A DNA stretch of 64,000 bases, from NCBI GenBank assembly GCA_009823395.1, contig CM020506.1, positions 3,832,501 to 3,896,500 of the forward strand. Direction: 5' to 3'. The translations under genes were made by a program, and so were the position numbers. Every line of letters starts with the position of its first letter. The stretch's first letter is position 1. Below, in pieces: positions 30,601 through 43,600 of this stretch. The stretch is from Thamnaconus septentrionalis. Lineage: Eukaryota > Chordata > Actinopteri > Tetraodontiformes > Monacanthidae. The notes beneath the pieces were generated by a model. That model saw only the letters and a list, made by a program, of their open reading frames with translations, made no database searches and had not been told where the DNA came from.

Positions 30601-33600
30601 CATTTTAAGTCAACGCGGTGAATTTAAATTGCATCATTACATTGCAAACTAAAAGTCAATGTTACGACAGAATACGTTTCCTCTTTCATGTCAGTCCACT
30701 GTCCTGGACTCGGAGGATCATGTTTCCACCAGCTTCTGTCATTGGCTCTTTTACATACAAGAATAAAGATGGGAAATGTAGGTGTCCTCCTTATGGACGG
30801 TATCCTCTGATATCATGCCAACATACATAATCAGTTCAGTTCAGTTGTGTAATTATGTTTTGCATCTATCTGATGGCATCACTCCACCCAGTCCAGCACA
30901 AAAAGGCAATGATCAAAGGGAAGCTCTGCAAACTGTTGACTTAAAGTCATGAAGTGACCAACCTTTTTTTTTTTTATAAGAAAAAAAAAACTTGCTCTTG
31001 GTTTGAGAGGCAAACAGGAAGGAGATGAAACAACTGAGGTCACATGCAAGCAGGCCGAAACAAAATACAACATTGCAAAGTTTAGAAATGTGGTCAGTGA
31101 ATTGTGCAGGAGTCATGGCACTAAGGGAATGTCATGATGTGAGGCAAACCTCAGTGTCTTGGTTTTACTTACATTACATTGATATACTGGGGTGTGGACT
31201 AAAATACAACCAGTCTGCAGTGACCAGATCCAGAAGGTGAAATCTGACTCTGATGATGCTCCTTGTGATGATTTTTTTTATCCTCCTCTGCTGACCCTGT
31301 GCTGCCCCTACAGGTTAAACTCTGAACTGCCACACTGCCTTGTTCTCGGCTCCTCTCAGCGTCTGAGAGGGCGGGAGCCATGTGTTTTGATGGCGACTCG
31401 ACATTTGGATGATTTCGAAAAACAGCCAAACCGTCTCATTACTGTCACAGCTCGCCGTGCTGTCAGGGGAAGGTTACTGGGAGGTGACTCCAAGTCTGAG
31501 AGGTCCTATGGTCTGATGCTTTGCGGCTCACTTTCAAGATCCTTTTTCGCGATCTGAAAGGAGCCTCTTTGTTTTTTAATAGGAGGCGGTTTCAGCCTGG
31601 AGGAGAAATAAATTAGTCTCCGCACATTCAACATCCCGCTTGATCTATCCTCCCCTGTATCCTTCCTTCTCCCATTAAGGGTTTCATCCTCTCACAGCCC
31701 AGATGTCACGTTGTAGCTCCGAGCTACCGCAGGTGGAAACCAGGTGAATTGTTTCCCCAAATTCGACACAGAGTCGGTTGTTGAAAAGGAATGAGGGGAA
31801 AAAAAGGGAATAAGACGGGGGAGGGAGAGCCGTGAAGATTTATGTTGATGCTTAGGTTTGGCAAACAGGATTTGTCCACTTTTTCATGGTCTCGAAGGCT
31901 TATCGCTGGTTTAAAGTGCGGATATGAGAGATCTGAACAGTTGACGCATTGCCTTTTGCACAAAAATACATTTGCAATTGTTCCGATGGGACAGTCGGCC
32001 AAATGGGAAGTAAACAGACTAGAAGCACCTTCACGATTCGTTTGTTTGTGTGGGAAATTATTTTTGTCAAAGTAGTCCTAAAAACAAAATACCTGTGTAT
32101 AAGCAAGCTCATCTGTGGTTACGCCGGCTGGATGCTGGAGTCTTGGGGTTCTTCTGCAGTGGTTTTGAGGTTGGGGGGTAATTTGCAATGGATGGAGTTT
32201 TTTATAGTTAGAGTGAGGCGGTGGAGCTGAGTGGGCTTTTGTGATTTAACAACCTGACACATTAATGCAGAAATCTATTTTTTCACTCTGCCAACAAACT
32301 AACACAGCCTGAGTTCAGTTTGACGTGTTCTGATCCCTCTCCTTATGTGGGGAATGGCCTCAGCACCAAAAGTGTCCTTGGCATGTAGTTTGAGCCCCCC
32401 CCCCACCTTCCTCGTCCTTCTTTCTCCCTCATCTTCAGGCTTGTATTTCTGATGTGTTGTGGCCGCGCAGTCGTGGGTGGTGGTCAGGCCTTGATGGTCT
32501 GTTTTATCATTCAGCAAACAAAATAAGAACAAAAAAAAAAAAAAATCAGCGAGCAGGTCTGTGTATCCCCGTCAGGCTTTGTTGGAACTCTTCTACCTCC
32601 GGCTTTGCTTTTAATAAGAGCGCATTAAGAACTGTTCCAGCACTTTCATTTTGTGGCACCACATCGATCTTAAAAACCCTCAGTGTCATCTAAAAATTAC
32701 CTTTATGTGCTGCTAATCCTCCCTCATCCTCCTCCCCTTCTCCAATTATGCTGCAACTAAAAACACAATTACATCCTGCTCACCGGCCGCGTCCTGGCAA
32801 AGTCCTCTGGATCGTGGGAGAAGCTCCTCGTCACCCAGACGGTGTTTTTTCATCTTGCAGTGAGGGATTGGAGATTTTCCATTTTTAAATCACGTGTCAA
32901 GTAGTGACATAAAAGACGTATGACTGACGAAGGGTGTCGGTTACATCGATGATGGGCTTTTGTAACTTTAGCAAGACAGCAACAAAAAGATACGCAGCAC
33001 TTTGAGCTTTACAGGAAAACCTTCATGCAGAAGACCTTAAGAGGGATTTTTATGACTTTGACACCTCAATATCAAAGTCAGAGATTAGTTGCCAAAAGGC
33101 ACTAACCTCATTTACAGGAGAGCAACATTGGAAATGAAATTAAGGTCTAATTGTCAAGGGTCCAATTTAATGGCAACATTAGTCAACATTTGCAAGGGCA
33201 GTTTGTAAAGTGAATAACACTGAAAAAAAAAAAGCGATGTAGAAACAAACCTTGCAAATGTGATTTCTCTGCTTACCAGTGGGACCAGTTAATCACAATG
33301 TGGTCCTTCCAGCCTGTGCCTGGAGCTCCTGCCTCTTTCCCTTTCAAGGCCTCTGATTGGCCCAGTCAGATTGTGACAGTTTGAAAACACCCAGAGGTTT
33401 TAAGATGGATTTGTGGCAAATCACAAGTAGCCTTCCAAGGTCAATAACAACCAGATTTAATTTAAAAAAAAAAACAAAAAACTGTTGCCGTTCCTTGGCT
33501 GTGTATGTGTGTGTGTGTCAGAGGATGTGTGTCATGTGGCGCGCTGGACAGACATCAGATGCAAACTGTGTTTGTCTTGTGTCTTATTTAAGTGGCAGTC

Positions 33601-36600
33601 TGCCGCCTGGCAGCCAAAACGCTCCTCCTCCAGATCCTATTAGACAAGCAGAGTGCAGCAGCCACCCGGCAGCCTGCACTGATTAGTGCCGGCACGGCAC
33701 CGTCTGAATGGGACTGGAAGGATCAACTAACCCGAGTGCTACAATCAACATGGTCACTCCTCACAGTCACAGCAGAAACCTGGAGCTGGTGAATGTTTGA
33801 TTTTTCAGTTTAGGGCCGCTGACAGGATGATTTTTTTTTTTTTTTAATGAGGTTGAGATTTAAAGACAAGAAAAATTGTAAATGTGAATTCAAGGAATTC
33901 AAAAGAGTTCTAAAATTGAAGTGGTTGACTTAAGTCAAACGTGATGCACATTTTACATTTCCAATGTTTGTTTAATTACTAAAATTCAAGTCAACAGATA
34001 TGACAAAAGGTAAGGTAAATGAAATTACTCAAGGTTTGTTTTTCCATGTAAAACCATTCAAAACTGTCTCCACTTCTGTAGGTACGGACATTCATTAACA
34101 TGGTATACAACCACAATGATACAACTTTTAAGCAGCAGACTTTCAAAAGCTCCTTGCATAAAGGTGTAAACTGCAGACAAACTCTTATCTCCTGCCTGAC
34201 GGGCAGATGCGCTTCTCTCTGGCTGACCTTCACATCTCAGCTCTGCACGAAGGGCACACTGCTCACTGCTCGGTTGTTAAAGTGCCTTATTTGTTTTACA
34301 CCCGACGGCGTGAAATGTCGGCCGCTATAGAATAGGCGACTTTAAAGACGTTAACGACCGTGCCGCCGGCCCGCCTGATTGATCGAGAGCGCTCGTTATT
34401 CAGGCCGCGCCTATCCGGCGGTAATAAAGTTCACTTGTCTGCTGTGTTGTTGCTGAGAACACTCGCCCAGACCTGGGCGGGAATGCAATGCTGGCAGGTG
34501 CGACTGAATCCGAGAGGTGCTATCCTCTTCCACGCGGAAGCAGCGGCAACTTGTCAGAGGGGGAAAAAGTCTGGCTGAAGTTGCGGTGAAAAGTGGTGAT
34601 TATGCTGCTACAGTTGTTTTAATTGGAAGAGGAAAGGCAGTATTCCCAAACCGGATGACAGGGCATTAATTAAGACAACAAGGAAGACGAGCGAAGTGAT
34701 TAAGCTGTGGAATCCTCTGCGAAACCTGTCGCACGCAGATGTGCTTGTTACAGGCAACATCTGTCCCGTGCAGACGTCGCTAAAGGCCGTCGTATTTTAA
34801 CAGGCGCAGCAAAAAAAATGTGGGAAATGTGAGGATATGATTACATGATGATGGCAATTTATGGAGTCTGGAGAAGCTTATTAGTAGATCTGCTTCTGTA
34901 TAATGAAGCTCTTTAATTAAAGGAAGGACGTTAACTTACGGCTATGGTTTAACCCATAAATTACACTTCGTGTGTGTGTGTGCATTGTGTCTCCACTTAA
35001 GTATGGTAACGTGGCAAGTCTCTATAAGCCAGAGCTGTGACATAGTGCAAACCAGCAGTTCAGTGGTTGTGCAATCATGAAATCTGTGATTTAAAAAAGA
35101 AAATTGCCTTATAAATGGGCAGCTTTGGCTCAGTTAGTAGAGCGGGCCATGCATTGATGATCGAAGGGTTGGTGGTTCAAATCACGGCTCCAACTGTCCA
35201 CATGTTGAAGTGCCCTTGGGCAAGACACTGAACGCTTTATTGTAATTAATCCCAATGAGGCTGACAACGCCTTGCATGGCAGCAGCTACCCATTGGTGTG
35301 TGAGTGTGTGAGTGAATGTGAATGAGAGGCCATTGTAAAGCGCTTTGGGGTTTGTGAAGGTGCTGGAAAGTGCTATTTAAGTGCAGTTGATTTACCATAA
35401 TTGGGACTAATTGGGTTGTTCTGGTGACTGCAGCTGTCCGACTAGTCTGCTAGTTGGTGCCTCTCTGCAGCTCACACATTTGTATATTTAGTCGCTGCTC
35501 CGCTGTGTAGATCCACCACAGACAATGTTAGGCTGCAGTGGAGCTAAAGATAGAGAGGTCTCATGAGAGAATCATATTTGCATGTCATTTCTTTCTTTTA
35601 AATATGGGAATATTTTAAAGTTAAGTGAACTAAATTTGAGGTCTTAGCAGCATCAGCCGTGCTGTAAATTTAATTTAGAGCTGCCCTGTGGCCAGTCATG
35701 CTGTGGCCACCGACCAGAGTGGTGCCAAAAAGTGACACCGAGGTGCTTTCAGAGTGAAATGCCAGGTGGGTCATTGAGCACAGGGAGCCAGGACTTCTCA
35801 GTGGGAGAATGTCAATCCCTGCAGGGGAGGGCTCTGATTGGATGGCCAACTTCCAACCATATGATGTCCTCGAGGTCTAAAACTTAAAAGGGCAGACATA
35901 AAAAATTGTAGTAGATTCTAAATGATGTGGCTGAGTTGTAAAAGCTATGAACAGCTGTCCGTTTGAAAGAGTTGTCTCTTCTTGGTGAGCTGAGTCAAAT
36001 GACCTGGCTCACTAAAAAGACAAGCCATTCCCATTATTATGAGCCAAAACTGCCTCAGATGGAAGCTTTTCAAGGCGGACGAGCATTATTTCAGCCTTGA
36101 AATGTCCGCGCGATCTCGCAGAAAAACCATTCGCTACAATCGTCTTTTTCGCTTTTCACATGGGGCGACGTGTTTTTTCCGAGCCGTCTCCAAACGCACC
36201 ACGAGTGCGCAATCATAACAGGTGCGCTGCTGCTGGCTGGCTGTCGGTGGACCGGTGCCGCTGATCGTTAAGCAAGTATGTTGTATTGTGTTATGTATGC
36301 AAACCAGCCAGCGAGAAGCAGAAAACCACGCACTACCCCCGGAAAAAACAACAACCCAAAACAAACAAACAAAAAAAAAAACAACAACAACCCGTGGAAG
36401 TCGATTAACGCCTTTTGCATGTAGATTGTAGATGATTTCATGCTAGGAAGGAACCCACACCTTCATTTGTCCGAGAAAAACACACATCTGTAGCATAACA
36501 GCGACTTTGCTATTAGTTTCCCACAGCTATGCCACCATTACCGTTTCTAATTGGATTTATACATTTTACTATCTAAACCATGTGCATTAGAAAAAGGAGG

Positions 36601-37098
36601 AACCGGGAGAAAGGTAGTGAAACATTAAATTATGTGGCTCATTACGCTGTTTCCATGCCACTTCATTTCCATTTTGTTTGCTAATAAGATGCTAACAGGA
36701 ATGGTGTTTCTCTGAACTATTTCTGTCCAGGGTTATTATCATGTGAAACTTAATTATCTAGTTACTTACCCTGTTGACGCCTGAGGGTCATTCTGTGTCA
36801 CCTCGACCACGGAGATCTTTTTTTTCCTTTTCTTTTCGTGACTATGGTATATAGAATTTTTAACAACTGGTTGTTGGGCCCCGAGGTGCAATACTCTGGC
36901 TGTTTGTGGTTATGTGGTTCTTTAGCCACTCAGGAGACGTGTAGTTAAATGCCACAGGATGATAAATCACTTGCTAGACCCTCTGAACAATTTGTCCCCC
37001 CCCCTCCTGGAATCCTGCACATTATCACTTCATCAACCCAAAGGCTGAGACAGTGAAAAGCCTTCAGGGTAAAAGTTTGTTGCTGTGAAGAGGAAACA

Positions 37099-37182
<84 letters not shown>

Positions 37183-37575
37183 CAGACTGTCGCACTGTAC
37201 TACCAGGGGCTCCTGCGCTCCTCTGAGGCTTGCACATGAACATGGAACGTCGACACGGGCAGCGTGGAGACGGCATGCTGTCAGAGTCGCTCCTCGCCCC
37301 TCCCACATCCCCTCGACATCCCACCCCGACAGCCACGAGGCCTCTGGAGAGGAGCGTCGCCATCTGCCACTCAGCACACGGCGGCTCCTCACTCAGCTCC
37401 TCGTTATCGCCCTCACTCCTCACTAATGTGTCAAGTTGTTACGGTGGATTGACTCACAATCGTGGCCATGATTCCACGCTTGTGTGTCACGCTTGTCGTT
37501 TTGGCGTTTGCCTGCCCCAGTGCAGGTACAAACTGGGGGAAAAGTGAGCGTTAACATTACCATGATGATGCTCTT

Positions 37576-37612
<37 letters not shown>

Positions 37613-40600
37613 GGGCAGCGTTGGTTGAATTGATTGGAGGAATTCCAGTGAAACCTCAACGCTGGTTTCTCACAAGCTAATTGTTTAAACTAAAGTTCAC
37701 AGAGAAGTCATGACAAGTGTCAAATCAAGCTTCCGTGTTGTCTTTCAGTGAGTTTCAGTAAAACCTTTTCAGGCTGAGACCTATTTTTGTGGTTTGAACA
37801 CTTTCACTGCTTCTACTTTGATCCCCGCTTCTCATTACGGTTTTTGGTCACCATGTTTTTTGCGCTTGACAAATGTTGATGGCATTTATGGTCCCTTTGC
37901 TTTTCATTTTCTCATTGAATTCACACTGAAACGAAGAGTGGGCTCATCAGGTGCGATGAAAACATTCCTTAAAGTATAGTGCAGAGCCAACATTGAGGTG
38001 TTGTAGAAGTTTATTGCTGAAAATCAAAGTAGAAAAATGTTTAAATGTCATCATAACTGGAGTGGGCAGCCTAGCCTTCAGCATAAACACTGTTACGCTT
38101 AATGCTGTTTGTTTAGAACATTAAAATCCCAAGAGTCAAATTATAAGATTTTAGTAAAGAAACAACTTTGACTACAGGAAATTAACTGAAGATTAAATAC
38201 TAATAATTTTCTCTGTTCCTCCTTCTAACCATATTTCATTTTTTCATTTTTTTTTTTTTTTTTCCAGAAACCTGTTGGACATGGACACTTTCTCCAAGTC
38301 AGACCCAGGTAGGAGTCTTCATTCTCTCCGTCTCTTCACTATGTCAATTCAAACTTTCCCACTCTGTTGCAGCCTCATGCCTGAAATAGTTTCTACATCC
38401 CAAAATTCCATTTGCCTGACACGGCACAACGCTCCGTCTGAGCGTGTTCAATTTTCTTACGTCGATTATGAAATCGCTGGCTCGTCTGTCTTATCGGCGC
38501 GCTGCAAGCATCAGTGAGCACAAACACAGGGGGCGCTCTCGGAGACAATACCGCAGCTGAGGCGGCGATAAGCTCCGTCCCCGCGGTCTGCAAGTCGCTT
38601 CACAATTAGGGCCAGTAATCAGCAGAGAACTATTGACGAGTGTGACTGCACAGACTCTCAGAGGGAGAGCACACTCGAGGAATATAATAAACTTTCCAAA
38701 GGCTGATCGAACTGAATCATTTGAAGTTAATTGAACTCGAACAAAGTTGCGCTTTCATTTTCCGTCTTATTGTCTACACAATAATTATATCATCATATTA
38801 TGTATGAATTTGGTCTTTTAGTCTTTATATCCACAACTGTTGATGGTTTGTGCATTTTTTTTTTTTTAAAGATGGTTTGAGGATGTTTAAATTTACACCC
38901 TTTTGCTGTCCTAGTTTTGGAACTGCGTCAGAGTGCTCGTACTGTCGTGTGTGTGAAAAATACAGCGTGCTGTCCAGAAATGGGTCACAAAAGTGAGTGT
39001 GGTATGATAAGAAACTCATTGGTGATCAAACAAAAGTTGTGTCGTCGCTATCGCACGCAAGCTAGCGAACGTGCTAGCTGTTTTGCCACATTTTCAGCAG
39101 TCTTTTTTTGTGTATAAAATCTTGTCTTTGCTGCCTGAGAGTTCCTTCCTGTAAACAAGCAGATGTAGAAGGTGAAGAAGTGGCGGTCACGTCCGGCTGG
39201 TGTGTGACGAAAGCTGCCACAAGCCAAATGAAATCGGCTCACTTCAAAACACTGGTTCTGCTCTGACGTGTTCTGGGTTGAGGTATTCTACCAAAGGTAT
39301 GCAAATTGAGACGCAGCTCAGTTCAGTCCTCAATTCTTCCTGACAGTCGGCTTTGACGATCGACTGAGGCCAGATGCCTCGTCGCCTGTGATTGACTGAA
39401 CACACCTCATTAGCGTGTCACTGTCAATGCTCAAAGCAGAGTGGGGAGACAACTCTTCAATCCTCTGCTTCCTCCAGGAGCTACACTGCTGCAAACAATG
39501 CGCAGATAAACCCTCCCTAGTTCACATTGCAGCGACTGAGATTTGCGCTTCCTGAAGCGAATAGAATAAATACAGAATGAAGCTTCTGCCCAGCCAGTGC
39601 TGTTTGTCCACGTCGTTCTTTAATGTCACAAAAGTCTCAGGAATTATGGCGGCCAAGTTATCTTTTGCCAATCTGTGGATTTGGATCTGCCTTTTGGAGC
39701 GACGCTTGAATCAGTCAGTCAGTGATAAAACATCAATCGACTGTCTGATGTGTACGGCGAAGCAACGCGTGCCAGAGGAAAAAAGCCAAACGTTGGCAGC
39801 GATCAGCGCGGTGATGTTTTTCAACGCTTTTTTTGCTTTTTTTTATGGGAATTAGGTACGACGACAGGCAGACGGGAAGCAGATTTCTGGACCCTGTGTC
39901 TATCAGGCAGGATTAGGGATTTCTCACAACGCGCTGATGCTCATTCATGATCTAAGCTGGAGGATCCATAAACGAAAGATCGCGGAAATGATCTGCATTA
40001 CGCGCCGCTACTTATCCCGGTGTTAGCATAAACTCTCTGCCGTGCGTGTGGTTTCCCGCCTGGCATTAGTTAAAATCTGCATTATCCTGGGACAAAGAAT
40101 GTGCACAGTAATCGGATGGCGCATGTGAATGACAATGCAAGTCGTAGAAATAAAAGGCTTAAAGGGATAGTTCAACATTTTAGCAAATACGCCTATTGCC
40201 ATAAACCCGTCCAGACGTATGAGGAGGTACATTCCCTTTAGTTATCAGTGTCTGTTGTTTTGAGATCCAATGGGACAGAGACGTGAACGGAACAGGCCTC
40301 CCTGCCACTAAAGATGTGTTGATCACTCCTCCCAGCACGTGTCTGGAATGTAGATGCAGCTGTGATTCATTAAAGGGAAAGAACATACTCATACGACTGT
40401 TGGGATTATGGCAACAGGTGAATTTGCCAAAATGTTGCACCAAGCCTTTTAATCTGTTTACTCAAAATCAGGGATATATGCGTTTTGCGTCTTCACATGT
40501 AGTTTCATAGTGACGACATCCTCGAGAAACACACACGCGCTCGCGTTGATCGACACAGCCCATAGATTCTTCCCTCTCCGCGCGTTGAGGTGAGTAACGA

Positions 40601-43600
40601 TCGTGCCTGAAGGGGTCCTGAGCTTCAAACCCTCCTCCCCACCAGGGAAGAGAGGGACGCTGGACCCGGCTTGCCCTGCGTGGCCCCTGGGCTCTTTCAT
40701 GTCTCTGGTCAGACCCCTCTGTGGCCCTGGGCGTCCAGCCACAACAGGATGGGGGTCAATACGGGCTGATAATGTCAAGAGGGCATCGACAGCCTCTGAC
40801 AAACGAGTGAAAGCTGCAGATAACTGATGGACGCACAAATGGGCACATTCTGTAAAGATTTTTTTTTGCTCTAAAAATTGGCTGATGTGGAACGAAGCGG
40901 CCGGCTGCGCGTCGGCCTGCGTCTGAGTTCAGGCTTATCGACGTGTCGTAACACAGTGCGCTCCAATGAGCTCAGCAAAGCACTGCATTGCAAAGGCATC
41001 ACACACTTACAGCGCGTATATATATATGTATCATGAGATTAATATTGAACGGATCATAATGAAGGCACAAAGTTAGTCCATGAATTGTTCAGCATTGATC
41101 CATTAGGAGCGTTGAATATATAACGAGCGTGCACACATGATTAATGTTGCCAATAGTGAGTAAATGGGATTTTATTGCCCTCATTGAATTATTCAGGAGC
41201 AGAACTGCTTCCAAAAGTCGGCCAATTAATAATCCAGCATTTAAAACGAATGGGTCGACATGGGTTTCTCAGGGCCAGGCATCACCTGACTGTCACATGT
41301 GACCTGTAATAAAGCATTTCTAATGGAGGATGACTGGATGACACGTGCGCTGGGTCGAAGAAAGAAGACAAAGCATCCAACTGGTCAGTTAGAAAGACAG
41401 AATATTTTTTTCAACACAGAACTGTGCCTGCAGGCAGAATGTCTTCATATACCTCAAAGGAAGTATCAAAGGGAGCGATCAATATGACAATATCCCCTCT
41501 GACCTTCAGGTTCGTGCGTCGTTGTTGACACTTTGTAACTATAAACATGACAGAGTAGATGAATAAAGACTTTCTGATGGAGGAGATCCATATGGCTTCC
41601 CATTTCTTCAAGCTTTGCATTAGTTTCCTGCATCCTGATATAACTCCTGCCTCTTCCTTCTGTCTCCTCAAAGGATGCTGATTGGTCCTGTCGTATTTTT
41701 ACAAACACTCAGCAATGATTCAGGTTGGAGTTTCTTTTTTTTAGATGGAGTTACAGTTTCTGACAGAAATCTCGGTGACTCAGCCGCCCTGTGAACTTAC
41801 AGTTGTTACAACTATAAATATATAAATCCTCTCGTCCATGTCTAAATATCAACTTGGCTTTTCATGAAAGCTATTTCAGTCACATCCCGATGCGAACGCT
41901 CCTCTCATCACTACCTGACCGTGGCTCTGAAACGCAGCTCAGATCGAACTTGATGTAGTTTACAGGCAGAACTGTTTCACCGTCTCACACTTGTCCTCCT
42001 TTTCAACGCATTTCGCCTCCCTCATTCACAAGCATTGATACAGAGGAGATCATTAACTGCAGCACACACATGCTGTTTGATAGTGACCCAGATGGTTGAC
42101 TCCACCCTCTTCTCCTCCGAGAAGTGTGCCGGGCTAAACGGTCCCCGCAGCCGCAGCCCAGCGTCTGTCCCTGCCGCCTCCGCTGGCCGAGTGCTTCATC
42201 AAGCGCCTGCGGGATTAGATTCCCCCGATTCCAGTTACCGTCCGCTCACATCCTTTAGGAGGGCGTTGGCCGCGTGGGCAGAGCTAATCCACCGCACCAA
42301 TCTTCGCCTCAACGAAAATGGCCGGAATCACCTTCTGCCGAGCCTCTGCTTTGAAGTTAGAGTGCGTTAAGACGGAGCCTCGTCTTCTCAGACGGGTCCC
42401 CCGTGAATTCCCCATAACCCAGTTTCTGCGTTAATTTTAGGGGTGTTAGAGGGTTTTTTTTTCTTCTTCTTCTTTTTCTTTTTTAAATTCATCCTCCACA
42501 TTCGACACTTTCTCCTCATCTCCCCAATTAGAGGACCTTTTTGAACTCGTCCGTGCAAGTAAATGCATCCAATTAAAAAAGCCTGAAAGATTTTTTACCG
42601 CTTCGAGTGCCAGCTTCTCACTCCGGCGCTCCAGCTTCTCCCACAATTCTTACATCTAAAAGTCAAAATTAGCAGGCCACTGTAACTTCATAGAACTACT
42701 GTTATTTCCTACTTGTGCCAATTGTACCAATTCTTTTGCCTGTTCAAAAAATTTTATTCTTTCTATTTTATATGTATTGTTTCTCTTCCTAAAGACACTT
42801 CTGGAAAATCTGTTTTTTCAAGCATTTCTATTGAGGGTTACATTTCAATGTATTGGCCAATACTGCAATAACTTTTGAAAACTTTTAGACACGTGATGCA
42901 AATGTCAATTTATTTTCCTTCCATATGTAACTGGAAGATCGTTGAACGTCCTCCCGTAGTGAAAGGTGATATTGCCGCAGGGACTCGTCGTGTTTGAAGG
43001 TGATAAGCAGTGATTTATTGCTCTTATTGAGTATTGTTACTGTAGTTAACTGATATTGACATTTTGACTGGTATGCAACCAATACCAGCAGAGACCAATA
43101 ATGTGCAGAGAGCTTCACCGCTTTCATTTCTGTTTCAAACTGCAAGCCCTGGGAAGGGTTGGTGATGGGAGAAGCCAACAAGCTGCAAAGGACAGAAAAT
43201 GTGTCGGCAAATGGTGTCGCTGCACTCAATGTATATTACAGTGTGTTTGCATTGCACAAGTGCTTCGGTAACGCCGGCATGCAACGACAGCGTGTCTCAC
43301 ACACACACACACACACACACTCTCTCTCGTACACTGTAAATGTTTCAGTGGTGCTGTAAATAATCCACACTGTGCATATGATGTTGATCTTGAATGGATG
43401 GCTGCGTATTCAGGCTTTACACACGCATGCATACACTGTTTCTATGCCAAATGGAATCAGGTAACCAACCGTCCTTTAACCCCTCTCCATCTTCTCTCTC
43501 TTTGGCTTTTTACTTATTTAGTCTTGAACTTTTCTTTGTGCGTCCTATGTCATCCTTCTCTCCACTTTTCCAACTTTCTGAGGGGCTCAGTGTGGAGAAT

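Larger units (their letters stand above)
27684..38267 (+). other. cpne9: cpne9 intron 1 (10.6 kb)
   Basis: It contains the opposed AAAT/TTTA tracts (27871-27960), a tRNA-derived SINE (35117-35398), a long TA tract (37103-37179), a TTG tract (37577-37612) and a CpG-enriched block at about 34300-34440. No coding exon was found. Confidence 0.85.

Noticed and set aside
35117..35190. A tRNA gene at the A and B boxes
   Set aside because: The boxes are followed by a long conserved SINE body and tail and the head does not fold into a full cloverleaf; it is a SINE promoter.
37064..37426. Overlapping frames on both strands with Ile-Tyr repeats
   Set aside because: They are translations of the TA microsatellite with random flanks; no splice context or homology.
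38524..38537. Third CTCF site around agggggcgct
   Set aside because: It lacks the upstream CCAC part, so the match is too weak to list beside the two stronger ones.
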